Below, piece after piece: positions 1 through 6,416 of a stretch of 12,346 bases of DNA (position 1 is the stretch's first letter; every line of letters starts with the position of its first letter). The DNA is from CBFCZU01 sp965602635 (GTDB taxonomy: Bacteria > Planctomycetota > Phycisphaerae > SM23-33): positions 1 to 12,346 of the forward strand of contig CBFCZU010000129.1 of NCBI GenBank assembly GCA_965602635.1, given 5' to 3'. The notes under the pieces are model-generated. The model was not told the DNA's origin and searched no databases. It saw nothing but the letters and a program-made list of their open reading frames with translations. A program made the translations under genes and the position numbers.

Positions 1-897
1 CAGTACCTCCTGGTGCGGCTGTTCGCCATGTTCGCCTTCATGTTCGACGTGCGGGTCACCTACCGCACCGCACGCTGGGTGGGCGAGGTCATCTGGCGAT
101 TCGACCGCCGCCACCGCGAGATCGCCTGCCGGCAACTGCGGCTGAGCTTCCCCCACTGGAGCGACGACCGCGTCCGCCGCGTCGCCCGAAAGAGCATCCA
201 CAACATGCTCTACCTGGCGGTGGAGATCATCTTCACCCCCCGGCTGGTCAAGCCCAACACCTGGCGGCGGCACATACGCCTGCACAACATGGCCGAGAAC
301 CTCCGGCTGATGGTCAGGCGGGACACCGGGCTGATTATGCTCAGCGGGCACTTCGGCAACTGGGAGGTCGTCAGCTACATGATGGCGACGCTGGACTTCC
401 CCACCGTCTCGGTCGCCCGCCCGCTGGCCAACCCCTACCTCAACGAGTTCATCCTGGGAGTCCGGGAGCGAACCGGCCAGAGCATACTGTACAAGAAGGG
501 CGCCACCGCCGGCATGTCGGAGGTGCTCTCGGGGCGGGGGATACTGGCTTTCATGGCCGACCAGGACGCGGGGCGAAAGGGGCTGTACGTGGACTTTTTC
601 GGGCGACCCGCCAGCACGTACCGCTCCATCGCCCTGATGGCGATCCGCCACAACGTCCCCGTCGTCGTCGGCTACGGCAAGCGGCTGGGCGGCGGCTACC
701 GTTTCGAGGTCGGCATCGCCCGCATAATCCACCCCCGCGAGTGGGCCGACAAGGAAGACGAGCCTACCTGGATAACCCAGGAGTTCACCCGCGAGCTGGA
801 GAAGGTCGTCCGCCAGTCGCCCGAGCAGTACCTCTGGCTGCACCGCCGGTGGAAGCACCGCCCCGACGGGTCCAAGGCACCCGACGGCGTGGCGTGA
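1..897 (+). CDS. LpxL/HtrB-family lipid A acyltransferase (5' partial)
   Basis: Probable membrane-associated acyltransferase of the lipid A biosynthesis family. It would transfer a secondary acyl chain from acyl-ACP to a lipid A precursor, or to a related acceptor, at the inner face of the cytoplasmic membrane. The frame is open from base 1 (QYLLVRLF...), which resembles the usual N-terminal segment of the family, so the true start probably lies just before the window. A GTG at 13 is the first possible start inside it. Counting from that GTG, the catalytic H-x4-E motif is HFGNWE at residues 113-118. It is followed by a conserved block around ADQDAGRKGLYVDFFG and the C-terminal PEQYLWLHRRWK motif. 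The length of about 295 residues fits the family. It ends 9 bases before the convergent phosphatase gene, with no terminator between. The family is secure; the exact acceptor is not. Confidence 0.9.
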   Translation, partial: QYLLVRLFAMFAFMFDVRVTYRTARWVGEVIWRFDRRHREIACRQLRLSFPHWSDDRVRRVARKSIHNMLYLAVEIIFTPRLVKPNTWRRHIRLHNMAENLRLMVRRDTGLIMLSGHFGNWEVVSYMMATLDFPTVSVARPLANPYLNEFILGVRERTGQSILYKKGATAGMSEVLSGRGILAFMADQDAGRKGLYVDFFGRPASTYRSIALMAIRHNVPVVVGYGKRLGGGYRFEVGIARIIHPREWADKEDEPTWITQEFTRELEKVVRQSPEQYLWLHRRWKHRPDGSKAPDGVA

Positions 898-906
898 GGG
901 GGGGCG

Positions 907-1926
907 TTAGAACTTCTTCGCCAGGGCCAGCCCGACCGTGCCGGTGGCCGGGTCGGCCAGGGGAATCAGTTCCATCCCGGCTATCCGGGTCTTGTGGTTC
1001 TTCATCACCGCGTGCCCGATGGCGACGCCGATGAACGCCCCGGAGATGACGTCGGAGAAATCGTGGTTGCGGGCGTCGATCCGCTCGTAGCCGACGAAGC
1101 TTGCGAAGGCGAACAGCGGCACGCCGACCCACGGCCCGTAGGCCTCGTGCATCACCGTCGCCAGGCAGAAGGTCGAGGACGTGTGCCCGCTGGGCCAGCC
1201 GAACGGGTCGCCGTTGGGACTGTTGGTGCGGACGATTCCCTTCAGCGCAATCGTGGTCATCCCGTTGATCGCAAGGGCGTTGATCAGCGCCTTGGACACC
1301 TCGTAGTTCCGCACGTCGTCCTTGGCCAGGGAGGTGAAGTACATGGCCCCGGCGAAGGCGAAGTGCAGCCCGGGGTTGCCGCCGACGTCGCCGACCATGT
1401 CGCCGAACTTGCTCAGTTGCGAGCCGTGCTTGGTGTAGTGGTCGGCGACCCTGTCGTCGGCGTCGGAGGTGCAGATCGCGATGCCGGAGACACCCGCCAG
1501 CCCCAGCCCGACCAGCGCCCACGGGTCGGTGAAGGTGGCCTTGGTGTCGTCCCACATGGTCGGGACGAGTTCCTTGACGTCCCGCCCGAAGCTGTGCCAC
1601 AGGTCGCCCGGGTAGGCGGGCCCGCGGCGGTCCTTCCAGTGCACGTAGGTAAGCCCGGCGGGTTCGTCGGCCCCGGCCGGCTCGTCGGCGCCGATCGTCA
1701 CGGCCATATACCGCCCCAGCTCGAGCCAGGTGAGCGTCTTCCCGGCCGGGGCTTCGGCAGCGTCCGCCTCGGCTGTGCAAATCGGGTAATCCCCCGCTGC
1801 CGCCTCGCCGGCGCGGGCTGACAGGTCAGGCGCCCCAGCGAAAGGGTTGTCGTGGCGAAAATCGCACCCGCCCGCGAGAGGCCCCGCCAGCGCCGCCGCC
1901 CAGACGAGCCGCCATCCGTGTCGCAT
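907..1926 (-). CDS. PAP2-family phosphatase, exported (possible lipoprotein)
   Basis: Protein of 339 aa of the PAP2 (type 2 phosphatidic acid phosphatase) superfamily, probably a periplasmic or outer-membrane phosphomonoesterase acting on a lipid phosphate or similar substrate. The ATG at 1926 is chosen because it opens a signal peptide (MRHGWRLVWAAALAGPLAGG) followed by Cys21, a plausible though imperfect lipobox. Motif 2 is PSGH at residues 245-248. Motif 3 is R282-x5-H288-x3-D292 (ERIDARNHDFSD). Motif 1 is altered: Lys229-x6 is followed by Ser-Pro, where the consensus has Arg-Pro. The hydrophobic stretches are short, so it may not span the membrane several times as lipid phosphatases do. 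Residues 79-91 are a small Gly-Ala-Asp-Glu-Pro repeat. The chain ends GLALAKKF, a terminal Phe that resembles outer-membrane strand endings. It lies 143 bases downstream of thiC. Substrate unknown. Confidence 0.85.
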   Translation of the reverse strand: MRHGWRLVWAAALAGPLAGGCDFRHDNPFAGAPDLSARAGEAAAGDYPICTAEADAAEAPAGKTLTWLELGRYMAVTIGADEPAGADEPAGLTYVHWKDRRGPAYPGDLWHSFGRDVKELVPTMWDDTKATFTDPWALVGLGLAGVSGIAICTSDADDRVADHYTKHGSQLSKFGDMVGDVGGNPGLHFAFAGAMYFTSLAKDDVRNYEVSKALINALAINGMTTIALKGIVRTNSPNGDPFGWPSGHTSSTFCLATVMHEAYGPWVGVPLFAFASFVGYERIDARNHDFSDVISGAFIGVAIGHAVMKNHKTRIAGMELIPLADPATGTVGLALAKKF

Positions 1927-2069
1927 GTCGAATCTCCATCCGCCCGTCCACCGGGCGCCGCTAAGGATATATCGACGCTTGCCCGGGAGCAAGCTTATCG
2001 ATCCTGCGATCGCCGCAGCAGTCGGCGCAGAAGAGGCGGATCAGCGCGGCGAATCTCCGGCATAACGCT
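1927..2069. other. Intergenic region between thiC and the PAP2 gene
   Basis: Non-coding stretch of 143 bases. On the minus strand it holds two short inverted repeats, CTTGC/GCAAG (1978-1982 with 1989-1993) and a CTGCG/CGCAG pair close to its right. Neither is followed by a T run, so there is no clear terminator for thiC. A weak promoter candidate for the PAP2 gene is listed separately. Confidence 0.5.
1966..1992 (-). promoter_or_regulatory. Possible promoter of the PAP2 phosphatase gene
   Basis: On the minus strand TTGCTC (1992-1987) is separated by 15 bases from TATATC (1971-1966), about 40 bases before the chosen ATG at 1926. The spacing is short and the -35 match partial. The AT-rich patch stands out in GC-rich surroundings, which is the main argument for it. 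Confidence 0.3.
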
Positions 2070-3374
2070 TCATTTCCGCGCCAGGGCGTCGTTGACCTCT
2101 CGTGAGATCCTCAGGGCGCACCACTGTCGCCCGCACATGGCGCAGTAGTCGGCGGCGGAGTCCACGTCGCGGCAGCGGACCTGCCGGGCGGCCTCGCCGT
2201 CGAAGGCCAGCTTGAACTGCCCCTCCCAGTCCAGCTTGGCCCGGGCGGCCGCCAGGGCGTCGTCGCGGTCGCGGGCGTGCGGAAGCTTCCTCGCCACGTC
2301 GGCGGCGTGGGCGGCGATCTTGTAGGCGATGCAGCCGGCCTTGACCTCCTCCGGCCCGGGCAGAGACAAATGCTCGGCCGGGGTCACGTAGCACAGAAAG
2401 GCGGCCCCGTGATAGGCGGCCAGCGTCGCACCGATCGCCGAGGTGATGTGGTCGTATCCGGGGAAGATGTCCGTCACCAGCGGCCCGAGCACGTAGAACG
2501 GCGCGCCACCGCACACCTCGGCCTGGCGGGTCATGTTCATCTCGATCTGGTCAAGCGGGATGTGCCCGGGCCCCTCGACCATCACCTGCACGCCGGCGGC
2601 GCGGGCCCGACCGACCAGCTCGCCGAGCGTATCCAGCTCGGCGAACTGCGCCTCGTCGGAGGCGTCGGCCAGGCACCCCGGGCGCAGGCCGTCGCCGAGC
2701 GAATACGTCACGTCGTACTCGCGGAAGATCGCCGATATCTCGTCGAACATCTCGTACAGCGGGTTCTCGCGCCCGTGGTGCACCATCCACTTGGCCAGCA
2801 GCCCCCCGCCGCGGGAGACGATCCCCATGGTCCGCTTGCCCACCAGCTCGAGGTGCTCGCGCAGCAGGCCGGCGTGGATGGTCATGAAGTCCACCCCCTG
2901 GGCGGCCTGGGCGGCGATGGCCGACAGCATGTCGTCGTGGGTGAGCTGCTCGACAGACTTCTCGACGATCATCGAGTACACCGGAACGGTGCCGACCGGG
3001 ACCGTCGCGCGGGCGATGAGGAAGGCGCGTATCTCGTCAAGGTCGCCGCCGGTGGAGAGGTCCATCACCGTGTCGGCGCCGCACTCGACGGCCAGGCACA
3101 GCTTGGCCAGCTCCGCCTCCTTGCATGAGCTGACGGGCGAGGCGCCGATGTTGGCGTTGATCTTGGTGCTGACGCCCCGGCCTATGCCGACTGGGTCCAG
3201 CCGCGCGGCGCCGCCGTCGCCGGCGGCGAGGCGAATCCTGTTGGCGGGGATCACCAGCCGCCCCGCCGCCAGCTCGTCGCGGATGAATTCCGCCGTCACG
3301 TGCTCGCGCTCGGCCACGCGGCGCATCTCGGCCGTGATCGTCCCGGCAAGGGCCTGCTGGTATTGAGTAGCCAT
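2070..3374 (-). CDS. thiC: Phosphomethylpyrimidine synthase ThiC
   Basis: Radical SAM enzyme of 434 aa that rearranges 5-aminoimidazole ribotide into hydroxymethylpyrimidine phosphate, the pyrimidine half of thiamine, in the cytoplasm. The family blocks are all present: NANIGAS (residues 73-79), MDLSTGGDLDEIR, MVEGPGHIPLDQIEMNM, VLGPLVTDIFPGYDH and CYVTPAEHLSLPG. The C-terminal C-x2-C-x4-C cluster motif is CAMCGRQWC (Cys411, 414, 419), which binds the [4Fe-4S] cluster. It is the short form, without the extra N-terminal domain of the roughly 630-residue E. coli enzyme. The ATG at 3374 is chosen over an in-frame start 42 bases upstream because it begins MATQYQQA, as in the family, and has GAGGAG (3387-3382) seven bases before it. 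A TPP riboswitch precedes it, so repression by thiamine diphosphate is expected. No other thiamine gene is in the window. Confidence 0.97.
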   Translation of the reverse strand: MATQYQQALAGTITAEMRRVAEREHVTAEFIRDELAAGRLVIPANRIRLAAGDGGAARLDPVGIGRGVSTKINANIGASPVSSCKEAELAKLCLAVECGADTVMDLSTGGDLDEIRAFLIARATVPVGTVPVYSMIVEKSVEQLTHDDMLSAIAAQAAQGVDFMTIHAGLLREHLELVGKRTMGIVSRGGGLLAKWMVHHGRENPLYEMFDEISAIFREYDVTYSLGDGLRPGCLADASDEAQFAELDTLGELVGRARAAGVQVMVEGPGHIPLDQIEMNMTRQAEVCGGAPFYVLGPLVTDIFPGYDHITSAIGATLAAYHGAAFLCYVTPAEHLSLPGPEEVKAGCIAYKIAAHAADVARKLPHARDRDDALAAARAKLDWEGQFKLAFDGEAARQVRCRDVDSAADYCAMCGRQWCALRISREVNDALARK

Positions 3375-3448
3375 CGTCTCGCTCCTCGGGCGGCGCAACA
3401 CACCGGCCGCCTCCATTGCCTGAAGCGGCCGAGACGGGGCTTACGCCC
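3375..3448 (-). promoter_or_regulatory. Putative expression platform of the thiC TPP riboswitch
   Basis: The leader between aptamer and thiC start contains, in transcript order, a hairpin GGGC-GTAA-GCCC (3448-3437, GNRA-type loop), the element CGTCTCG (3436-3430), a 9-bp stem GGCCGCTTC/GAGGCGGCC with one G-U pair (3430-3422 with 3413-3405), then the Shine-Dalgarno GAGGAG (3387-3382). CGAGACG (3381-3375), directly before the ATG, is exactly complementary to CGTCTCG. No T run follows the 9-bp stem, so control of translation initiation seems likelier than classical termination. The pairing is read from sequence; the switching is inferred. Confidence 0.5.
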
Positions 3449-3454
3449 TGCCGG

Positions 3455-3562
3455 CTCGCTTCCCTACGCAGCTCACCCTCGCCACCTCGCGGGGGCGAAG
3501 ATTCACTGATCAGGTTCGAAGGGCCTCTCTCAGTCCCGGCACGCCGGAACACCCCCAGCGAA
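3455..3562 (-). promoter_or_regulatory. TPP riboswitch (THI element) upstream of thiC
   Basis: On the minus strand the conserved TPP aptamer elements occur in order. P1 pairs TTCGCT (3562-3557) with AGCGAG (3460-3455). A G-rich P2 strand follows, then a P3 hairpin TTCCGG-CGTG-CCGGGA. Next are the CTGAGA core (3533-3528), the P2 return CCC, the pyrophosphate-side ACCTGATCAG (3515-3506), and the signature CTGCGTAGGGA (3471-3461). The P5 arm is enlarged: its CAG/CTG base encloses an extra hairpin-forming stretch of 29 bases (3500-3472). The start codon of thiC is 80 bases downstream. Binding of thiamine diphosphate should lower thiC expression, as is usual for this class. Confidence 0.93.
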
Positions 3563-3609
3563 CCAATGAGTCATCAGATTGTCGCGCCAACGCCGCGCCG
3601 GCCCGGCCG

Positions 3610-4374
3610 TCACTGCCGACCTTCGCCGACTGTCCGAAGGATGGCGTCCCGCAGCCGGGCCGCGTCCTCGTAGCGCTCCTCCTCAATGGCCTTGGCCAAC
3701 TGGCGCTTGAGCTTGTGCACGGGGTCCTCGGGTATCTTCGCCTGGACGTCCTTGAGCAGCGCCTTGAGCGCCACCACCTCGGAGGAGTCGTCGTACAGCT
3801 CTTCCTGCCCGAAGCGGCTGAAGTACTCGCGCAGCTTCTCCAGCGCCGCCAGGACGGTGTCCCGCGCCGCCCGCGGGCGCTTGTCCCGCAGCGCCATGTG
3901 CGCCTCGGCGCGCGTGTTCATCATCAGTACGTACGGGCGGTACTGCTCCATGATGTAGCGGTCGGGCTCCTCGATGGCGTACTTGGCGCAGAAGTCCAGG
4001 ACGCGCAGGTTCCTGTCGGTGTCGCGGGCAACCGCCTCGTACTCCTCCAGCACGAACTCGCTGAGGTAGCGGTAGTAGTACTGGATGCCCTCGGCTCGGA
4101 GCAGCTCGCACTGCTTCTCGTCGATGCCGAACCCGTCCTCCGAGCCGTGGTCGTCGCGGTGGCGTTTGAGCTGCTTCTCCAGGTACGCGAGCACCGACTC
4201 GCAGCCGTAGGGCCTCTGCCCGTCGGGGCGGCCCCGGGCTTCCATCTGAAGCAGCCCCAGATCGAGCCGGAGCTGGATCTTCATCCGCCCGTCGGGTCCG
4301 CGGATCCTGCGGACGGATATCTGCCGGGGCTCGTGAGGCCAGCCCTCCAGGATGGGTCCGATGTCCTTGCTCAC
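3610..4374 (-). CDS. UVR-motif (UvrB/UvrC motif) protein of unknown function
   Basis: Cytoplasmic protein of 254 aa. Residues 217-254 form a UVR motif (HKLKRQLAKAIEEERYEDAA...), the helical hairpin by which UvrB and UvrC interact and which also occurs in McsA-type and Clp-linked proteins. The first 200 residues, starting SKDIGPILEGWP and including KIQLRLDLGLLQMEARGRPDG, resemble a conserved planctomycete protein type that I recognise only as uncharacterised. The middle is a charged helical stretch, possibly with a TPR-like fold (inference). The GTG at 4374 is chosen because the frame further upstream runs into the tRNA-Arg gene and because family members begin near SKDIG. Its ribosome site is weak (AGG eight bases upstream). 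An extended -10 promoter and a stable leader hairpin precede it. thiC follows after 235 bases that contain the riboswitch. A direct repair role is not shown; a regulatory or adaptor role is equally possible. Confidence 0.8.
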   Translation of the reverse strand: MSKDIGPILEGWPHEPRQISVRRIRGPDGRMKIQLRLDLGLLQMEARGRPDGQRPYGCESVLAYLEKQLKRHRDDHGSEDGFGIDEKQCELLRAEGIQYYYRYLSEFVLEEYEAVARDTDRNLRVLDFCAKYAIEEPDRYIMEQYRPYVLMMNTRAEAHMALRDKRPRAARDTVLAALEKLREYFSRFGQEELYDDSSEVVALKALLKDVQAKIPEDPVHKLKRQLAKAIEEERYEDAARLRDAILRTVGEGRQ

Positions 4375-4387
4375 TTGAGCGGCCTGC

Positions 4388-4415
4388 GGAGGGGCGGAAT
4401 CGACGGCGCCCCTCC
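4388..4415 (-). other. 9-bp hairpin at the 5' end of the UVR-gene transcript
   Basis: Perfect inverted repeat GGAGGGGCG/CGCCCCTCC (4415-4407 with 4396-4388, 10-base loop). It begins within a base or two of the start site predicted from the extended -10. The left arm contains an SD-like GGAGG, which the right arm masks. The GTG start codon lies 13 bases beyond the stem. It could stabilise the 5' end or modulate translation; it could also be incidental. Confidence 0.5.
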
Positions 4416-4422
4416 ATTGAAA

Positions 4423-4431
4423 ATTATAGCA
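4423..4431 (-). promoter_or_regulatory. Extended -10 promoter of the UVR-motif gene
   Basis: The minus strand reads TGCTATAAT (4431-4423), a perfect TATAAT hexamer with the TGn extension, in otherwise very GC-rich sequence. No good -35 is visible 17 bases upstream, as is common for extended -10 promoters. The predicted start, near 4417, leaves a leader of about 42 bases before the GTG at 4374. Confidence 0.65.
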
Positions 4432-4444
4432 CCACCTGGCCGGG

Positions 4445-4461
4445 GCCGGCCCCTTGCCGGC
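4445..4461 (-). terminator. GC-rich hairpin after tRNA-Arg, possible terminator
   Basis: On the minus strand GCCGGC (4461-4456) and GCCGGC (4450-4445) can pair around a 5-base loop, 19 bases after the tRNA end and just before the next promoter. No T tract follows, so intrinsic termination is doubtful. The position between two transcription units is the main support. Confidence 0.25.
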
Positions 4462-4479
4462 TCGCATCCGCGGCCATGA

Positions 4480-4553
4480 CATCCCCGACAGGAGTCGAAC
4501 CTGCAACCTTCGGCTCCGGAGGCCGACGCTCTATCCAATTGAGCTACGGGGAC
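4480..4553 (-). tRNA. tRNA-Arg(CCG)
   Basis: A complete cloverleaf of 74 nt on the minus strand. The acceptor pairs GTCCCCG with CGGGGAT. The D arm is GCTC...GAGC. The anticodon stem TCGGC/GCCGA carries the loop CTCCGGA with anticodon CCG, which reads the arginine codon CGG. The T arm is GCAGG-TTCGACT-CCTGT and the discriminator is G. CCA is not encoded (TCA follows), so a nucleotidyltransferase must add it. It has its own promoter about 22 bases upstream. Confidence 0.97.
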
Positions 4554-4574
4554 ACACTCGCAATTCTCCATTCG

Positions 4575-4603
4575 ATTCTCCCCCCGGCGGGCCGACCTGT
4601 CAA
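4575..4603 (-). promoter_or_regulatory. Promoter of tRNA-Arg
   Basis: On the minus strand a perfect TTGACA (4603-4598) is separated by 17 bases from GAGAAT (4580-4575, four of six matches). The predicted start is about 15 bases before the tRNA. It lies back to back with the tig promoter. Confidence 0.7.
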
Positions 4604-4665
4604 CACCTGAAAGTCCCGACTTGCGTCGTGGCGGCGGAGCCGCGGGGGTTTTGCTGGCGTGGGCG

Positions 4666-4694
4666 TTGACTGGGGCTGGCCCATTGCGTACATT
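4666..4694 (+). promoter_or_regulatory. Promoter of the tig-clpP1-clpP2-lipoprotein operon
   Basis: TTGACT (4666-4671) and TACATT (4689-4694) are separated by exactly 17 bases, a sigma70-like arrangement. The predicted start near 4701 gives a leader of about 147 bases before tig. No heat-shock CIRCE-type inverted repeat was seen next to it. Confidence 0.65.
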
Positions 4695-4700
4695 CTTGCG

Positions 4701-4847
4701 CAGTGCCGCGGAGCAGCGCAGCGCCCCAGAGGCCGGGGCGCGCCCGGAACGATCTCCACGGCAGGGCCGAGGCCCGAGCCCTTTCTCGCCGACCCCCGCC
4801 CCAGGGCGGGCCGGCGGCGGGCGGGCCGAACTGAAACTGAGGCCAGG
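4701..4847 (+). other. Long GC-rich structured leader of the tig operon
   Basis: Predicted 5' untranslated region of about 147 bases. It contains a 7-bp hairpin GCGCCCC/GGGGCGC (4721-4727 with 4735-4741) and a 6-bp hairpin CCCGCC-CCAG-GGCGGG (4795-4810) shortly before the ribosome site. The tig frame stays open through it, so an upstream start cannot be excluded, but its translation is low-complexity and unlike trigger factor. No known riboswitch or ribosomal-protein leader was recognised. Confidence 0.4.
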
Positions 4848-6416
4848 ATGACCGAGGAAACAACCAACGCCCCCGAACAGCCGCAGCCCCAGGCCGCCGA
4901 AGAGCCCACCCCCCCGGCCGACGACCAGGCCGCCGAGGTAGCCGAGGCCCAGGAAGAGGCGCCCGAGGACAAGCTGCCCAAGAACAAGGTCACCGTCGAG
5001 GACGCCGGCACGCTCCGCAAGAAGATCACCATCGACGTCGCCCGTGAGCGGATCGACGCCAAGTTCAACGAGATGTTCGGCGAGCTGGGGCGCAGCGCCC
5101 AGGTGCCGGGCTTTCGCATCGGACGCGCACCCCGCCGGCTGATCGAGAAGCGCTTCGGCAAGGAAGTGGGCGACGACGTCCGAAACGCCCTGGTCGGCGA
5201 CGCGCTCGGCTCGGCCCTGAAGGATGAGGGCCTCAACGCCCTGGGCGAGCCGGACATCAAGCTCGACGAGATCACGCTGCCCGACGAGGGCGAGATGACC
5301 TTCAGCTTCGAGGTGGAGGTCGCCCCGGAGTTCGAGCTGCCCGACTACAAGGGCATCGAGGTCAAGCGCTCGACCATCGAGATCACCGACGAGCACGTCG
5401 AGCAGGGCATCCGGAACATGCTGGCGCCGGCGGGCAAGCTCAAGCCGGTGGACGCCCCGGCGGCCGAGGGGGACGTAATCGAGGCCGACGTGAAGATCAC
5501 CGGCGAGGGGATCGAGCAGGCCGCCTCGAACGTTGAGCTGCGCGTGGCGCCGGGCCAGATCGAGGGCATCCCCATCGAGGACCTGCCCAAGGCGGTGAAG
5601 GGCAAGAAGGCCGGCCAGAGCTGCTCGCTGAAGACGAAGGTCCCGGCCGGGCACCCGAACGAGCAGTGGCGGGACAAGGACGTCGAGATCTCGATCGAGG
5701 TAAAGGACGTCAAGCGTCTCGAGCTGCCGGAGCTGACCGACCAGTTCGCCGCCAGCGCCGGCCACGGCTCGGCCGACGAGCTGCGTGCCCTCGCGCGGCG
5801 CAGCATGGAGGCCCGCCTGGAGACCGAGAAGCAGCAGGCCATGCGCGCCCAGATCTCCAAGTTCCTGCTGGACAAGGCCCAGTTCGACCTTCCCGAGGGC
5901 CTCTCGGCCAGGCACACGCAGCGGGTGCTCAACAGGCGGTACACGGACCTCCTGCTCCGCGGCGTGGCGCGCGAGGAGATCGATCGAAACCTCCAGCAGC
6001 TCGAGTCGGCGGCCGCCGAAGAGGCAGCCGGGGACCTGAAGCTCAGCTTCATCCTCGCCAAGGTCGCCGAGGCGGAGGGGCTGGAGATCGACGAGGGCGA
6101 GGTCAACGCCCGTGTCGCCCAGATCGGCCGCCAGCAGAACCGCCGCCCGGAGCGGGTGCGGACGGAACTGGCGAACGAGGGCCGGCTCGAGCAGCTCGCG
6201 GCGAGCATGCTGGAAGAGAAGGCCATCGAGAAGGTCCTGGAGTCGGCAAAGGTCGTGGACGTCGGCGAGGCGGACGAGGAGAAGCCCGCGGGCAAGGCCA
6301 AGCCCACCAAGGCCAGGACTGCCTCGAAGCCCAAGGCGACCAAGAAGGGCGGCACGTCCAAGAAGGGCAAGTCCGGCGGCAAGAAGTCCGGCGGCGACGG
6401 AGAGAAGGATGGCTAA
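4848..6416 (+). CDS. tig: Trigger factor (ribosome-associated chaperone)
   Basis: Cytosolic chaperone of 522 aa that binds at the ribosome exit tunnel and shields nascent chains. The N-terminal domain (about residues 45-185) holds the ribosome-docking signature PGFRIGRAP (87-95), then RRLIEKRFGKEV. The middle FKBP-like domain (about 205-290) is degenerate: the usual aromatic-rich strand and FIPGFE-type motif are replaced by a stretch around QIEGIPIEDLPKAVKGKKAG. The C-terminal helical arm domain covers about 300-475. Two added ends are unusual: an acidic N-terminal tail (13 Asp/Glu in the first 44 residues) and a lysine-rich C-terminal tail (14 Lys in the last 44). The ATG at 4848 is chosen for the fit of the following sequence and the GAGG shortly upstream. 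The clpP1 start overlaps its end by 8 bases. Peptidyl-prolyl isomerase activity is doubtful; the chaperone role is likely. Confidence 0.93.
   Translation: MTEETTNAPEQPQPQAAEEPTPPADDQAAEVAEAQEEAPEDKLPKNKVTVEDAGTLRKKITIDVARERIDAKFNEMFGELGRSAQVPGFRIGRAPRRLIEKRFGKEVGDDVRNALVGDALGSALKDEGLNALGEPDIKLDEITLPDEGEMTFSFEVEVAPEFELPDYKGIEVKRSTIEITDEHVEQGIRNMLAPAGKLKPVDAPAAEGDVIEADVKITGEGIEQAASNVELRVAPGQIEGIPIEDLPKAVKGKKAGQSCSLKTKVPAGHPNEQWRDKDVEISIEVKDVKRLELPELTDQFAASAGHGSADELRALARRSMEARLETEKQQAMRAQISKFLLDKAQFDLPEGLSARHTQRVLNRRYTDLLLRGVAREEIDRNLQQLESAAAEEAAGDLKLSFILAKVAEAEGLEIDEGEVNARVAQIGRQQNRRPERVRTELANEGRLEQLAASMLEEKAIEKVLESAKVVDVGEADEEKPAGKAKPTKARTASKPKATKKGGTSKKGKSGGKKSGGDGEKDG

Noticed and set aside
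898..906. A shared terminator between the convergent acyltransferase and PAP2 genes
   Set aside because: Only nine bases separate the stops and they contain no inverted repeat or T run.
994..1821. Long plus-strand open frame opposite the PAP2 gene
   Set aside because: Low-complexity Val/Gly/Arg-rich translation with no recognisable domain; the opposite strand carries a clear phosphatase with a signal peptide.
4631..4652. Hairpin GCGGC-GGA-GCCGC followed by G5T4, terminator-like on the plus strand
   Set aside because: No plus-strand gene ends upstream of it within 3.7 kb, the loop is minimal and the T run is short and separated by five G; it lies just before the tig -35.
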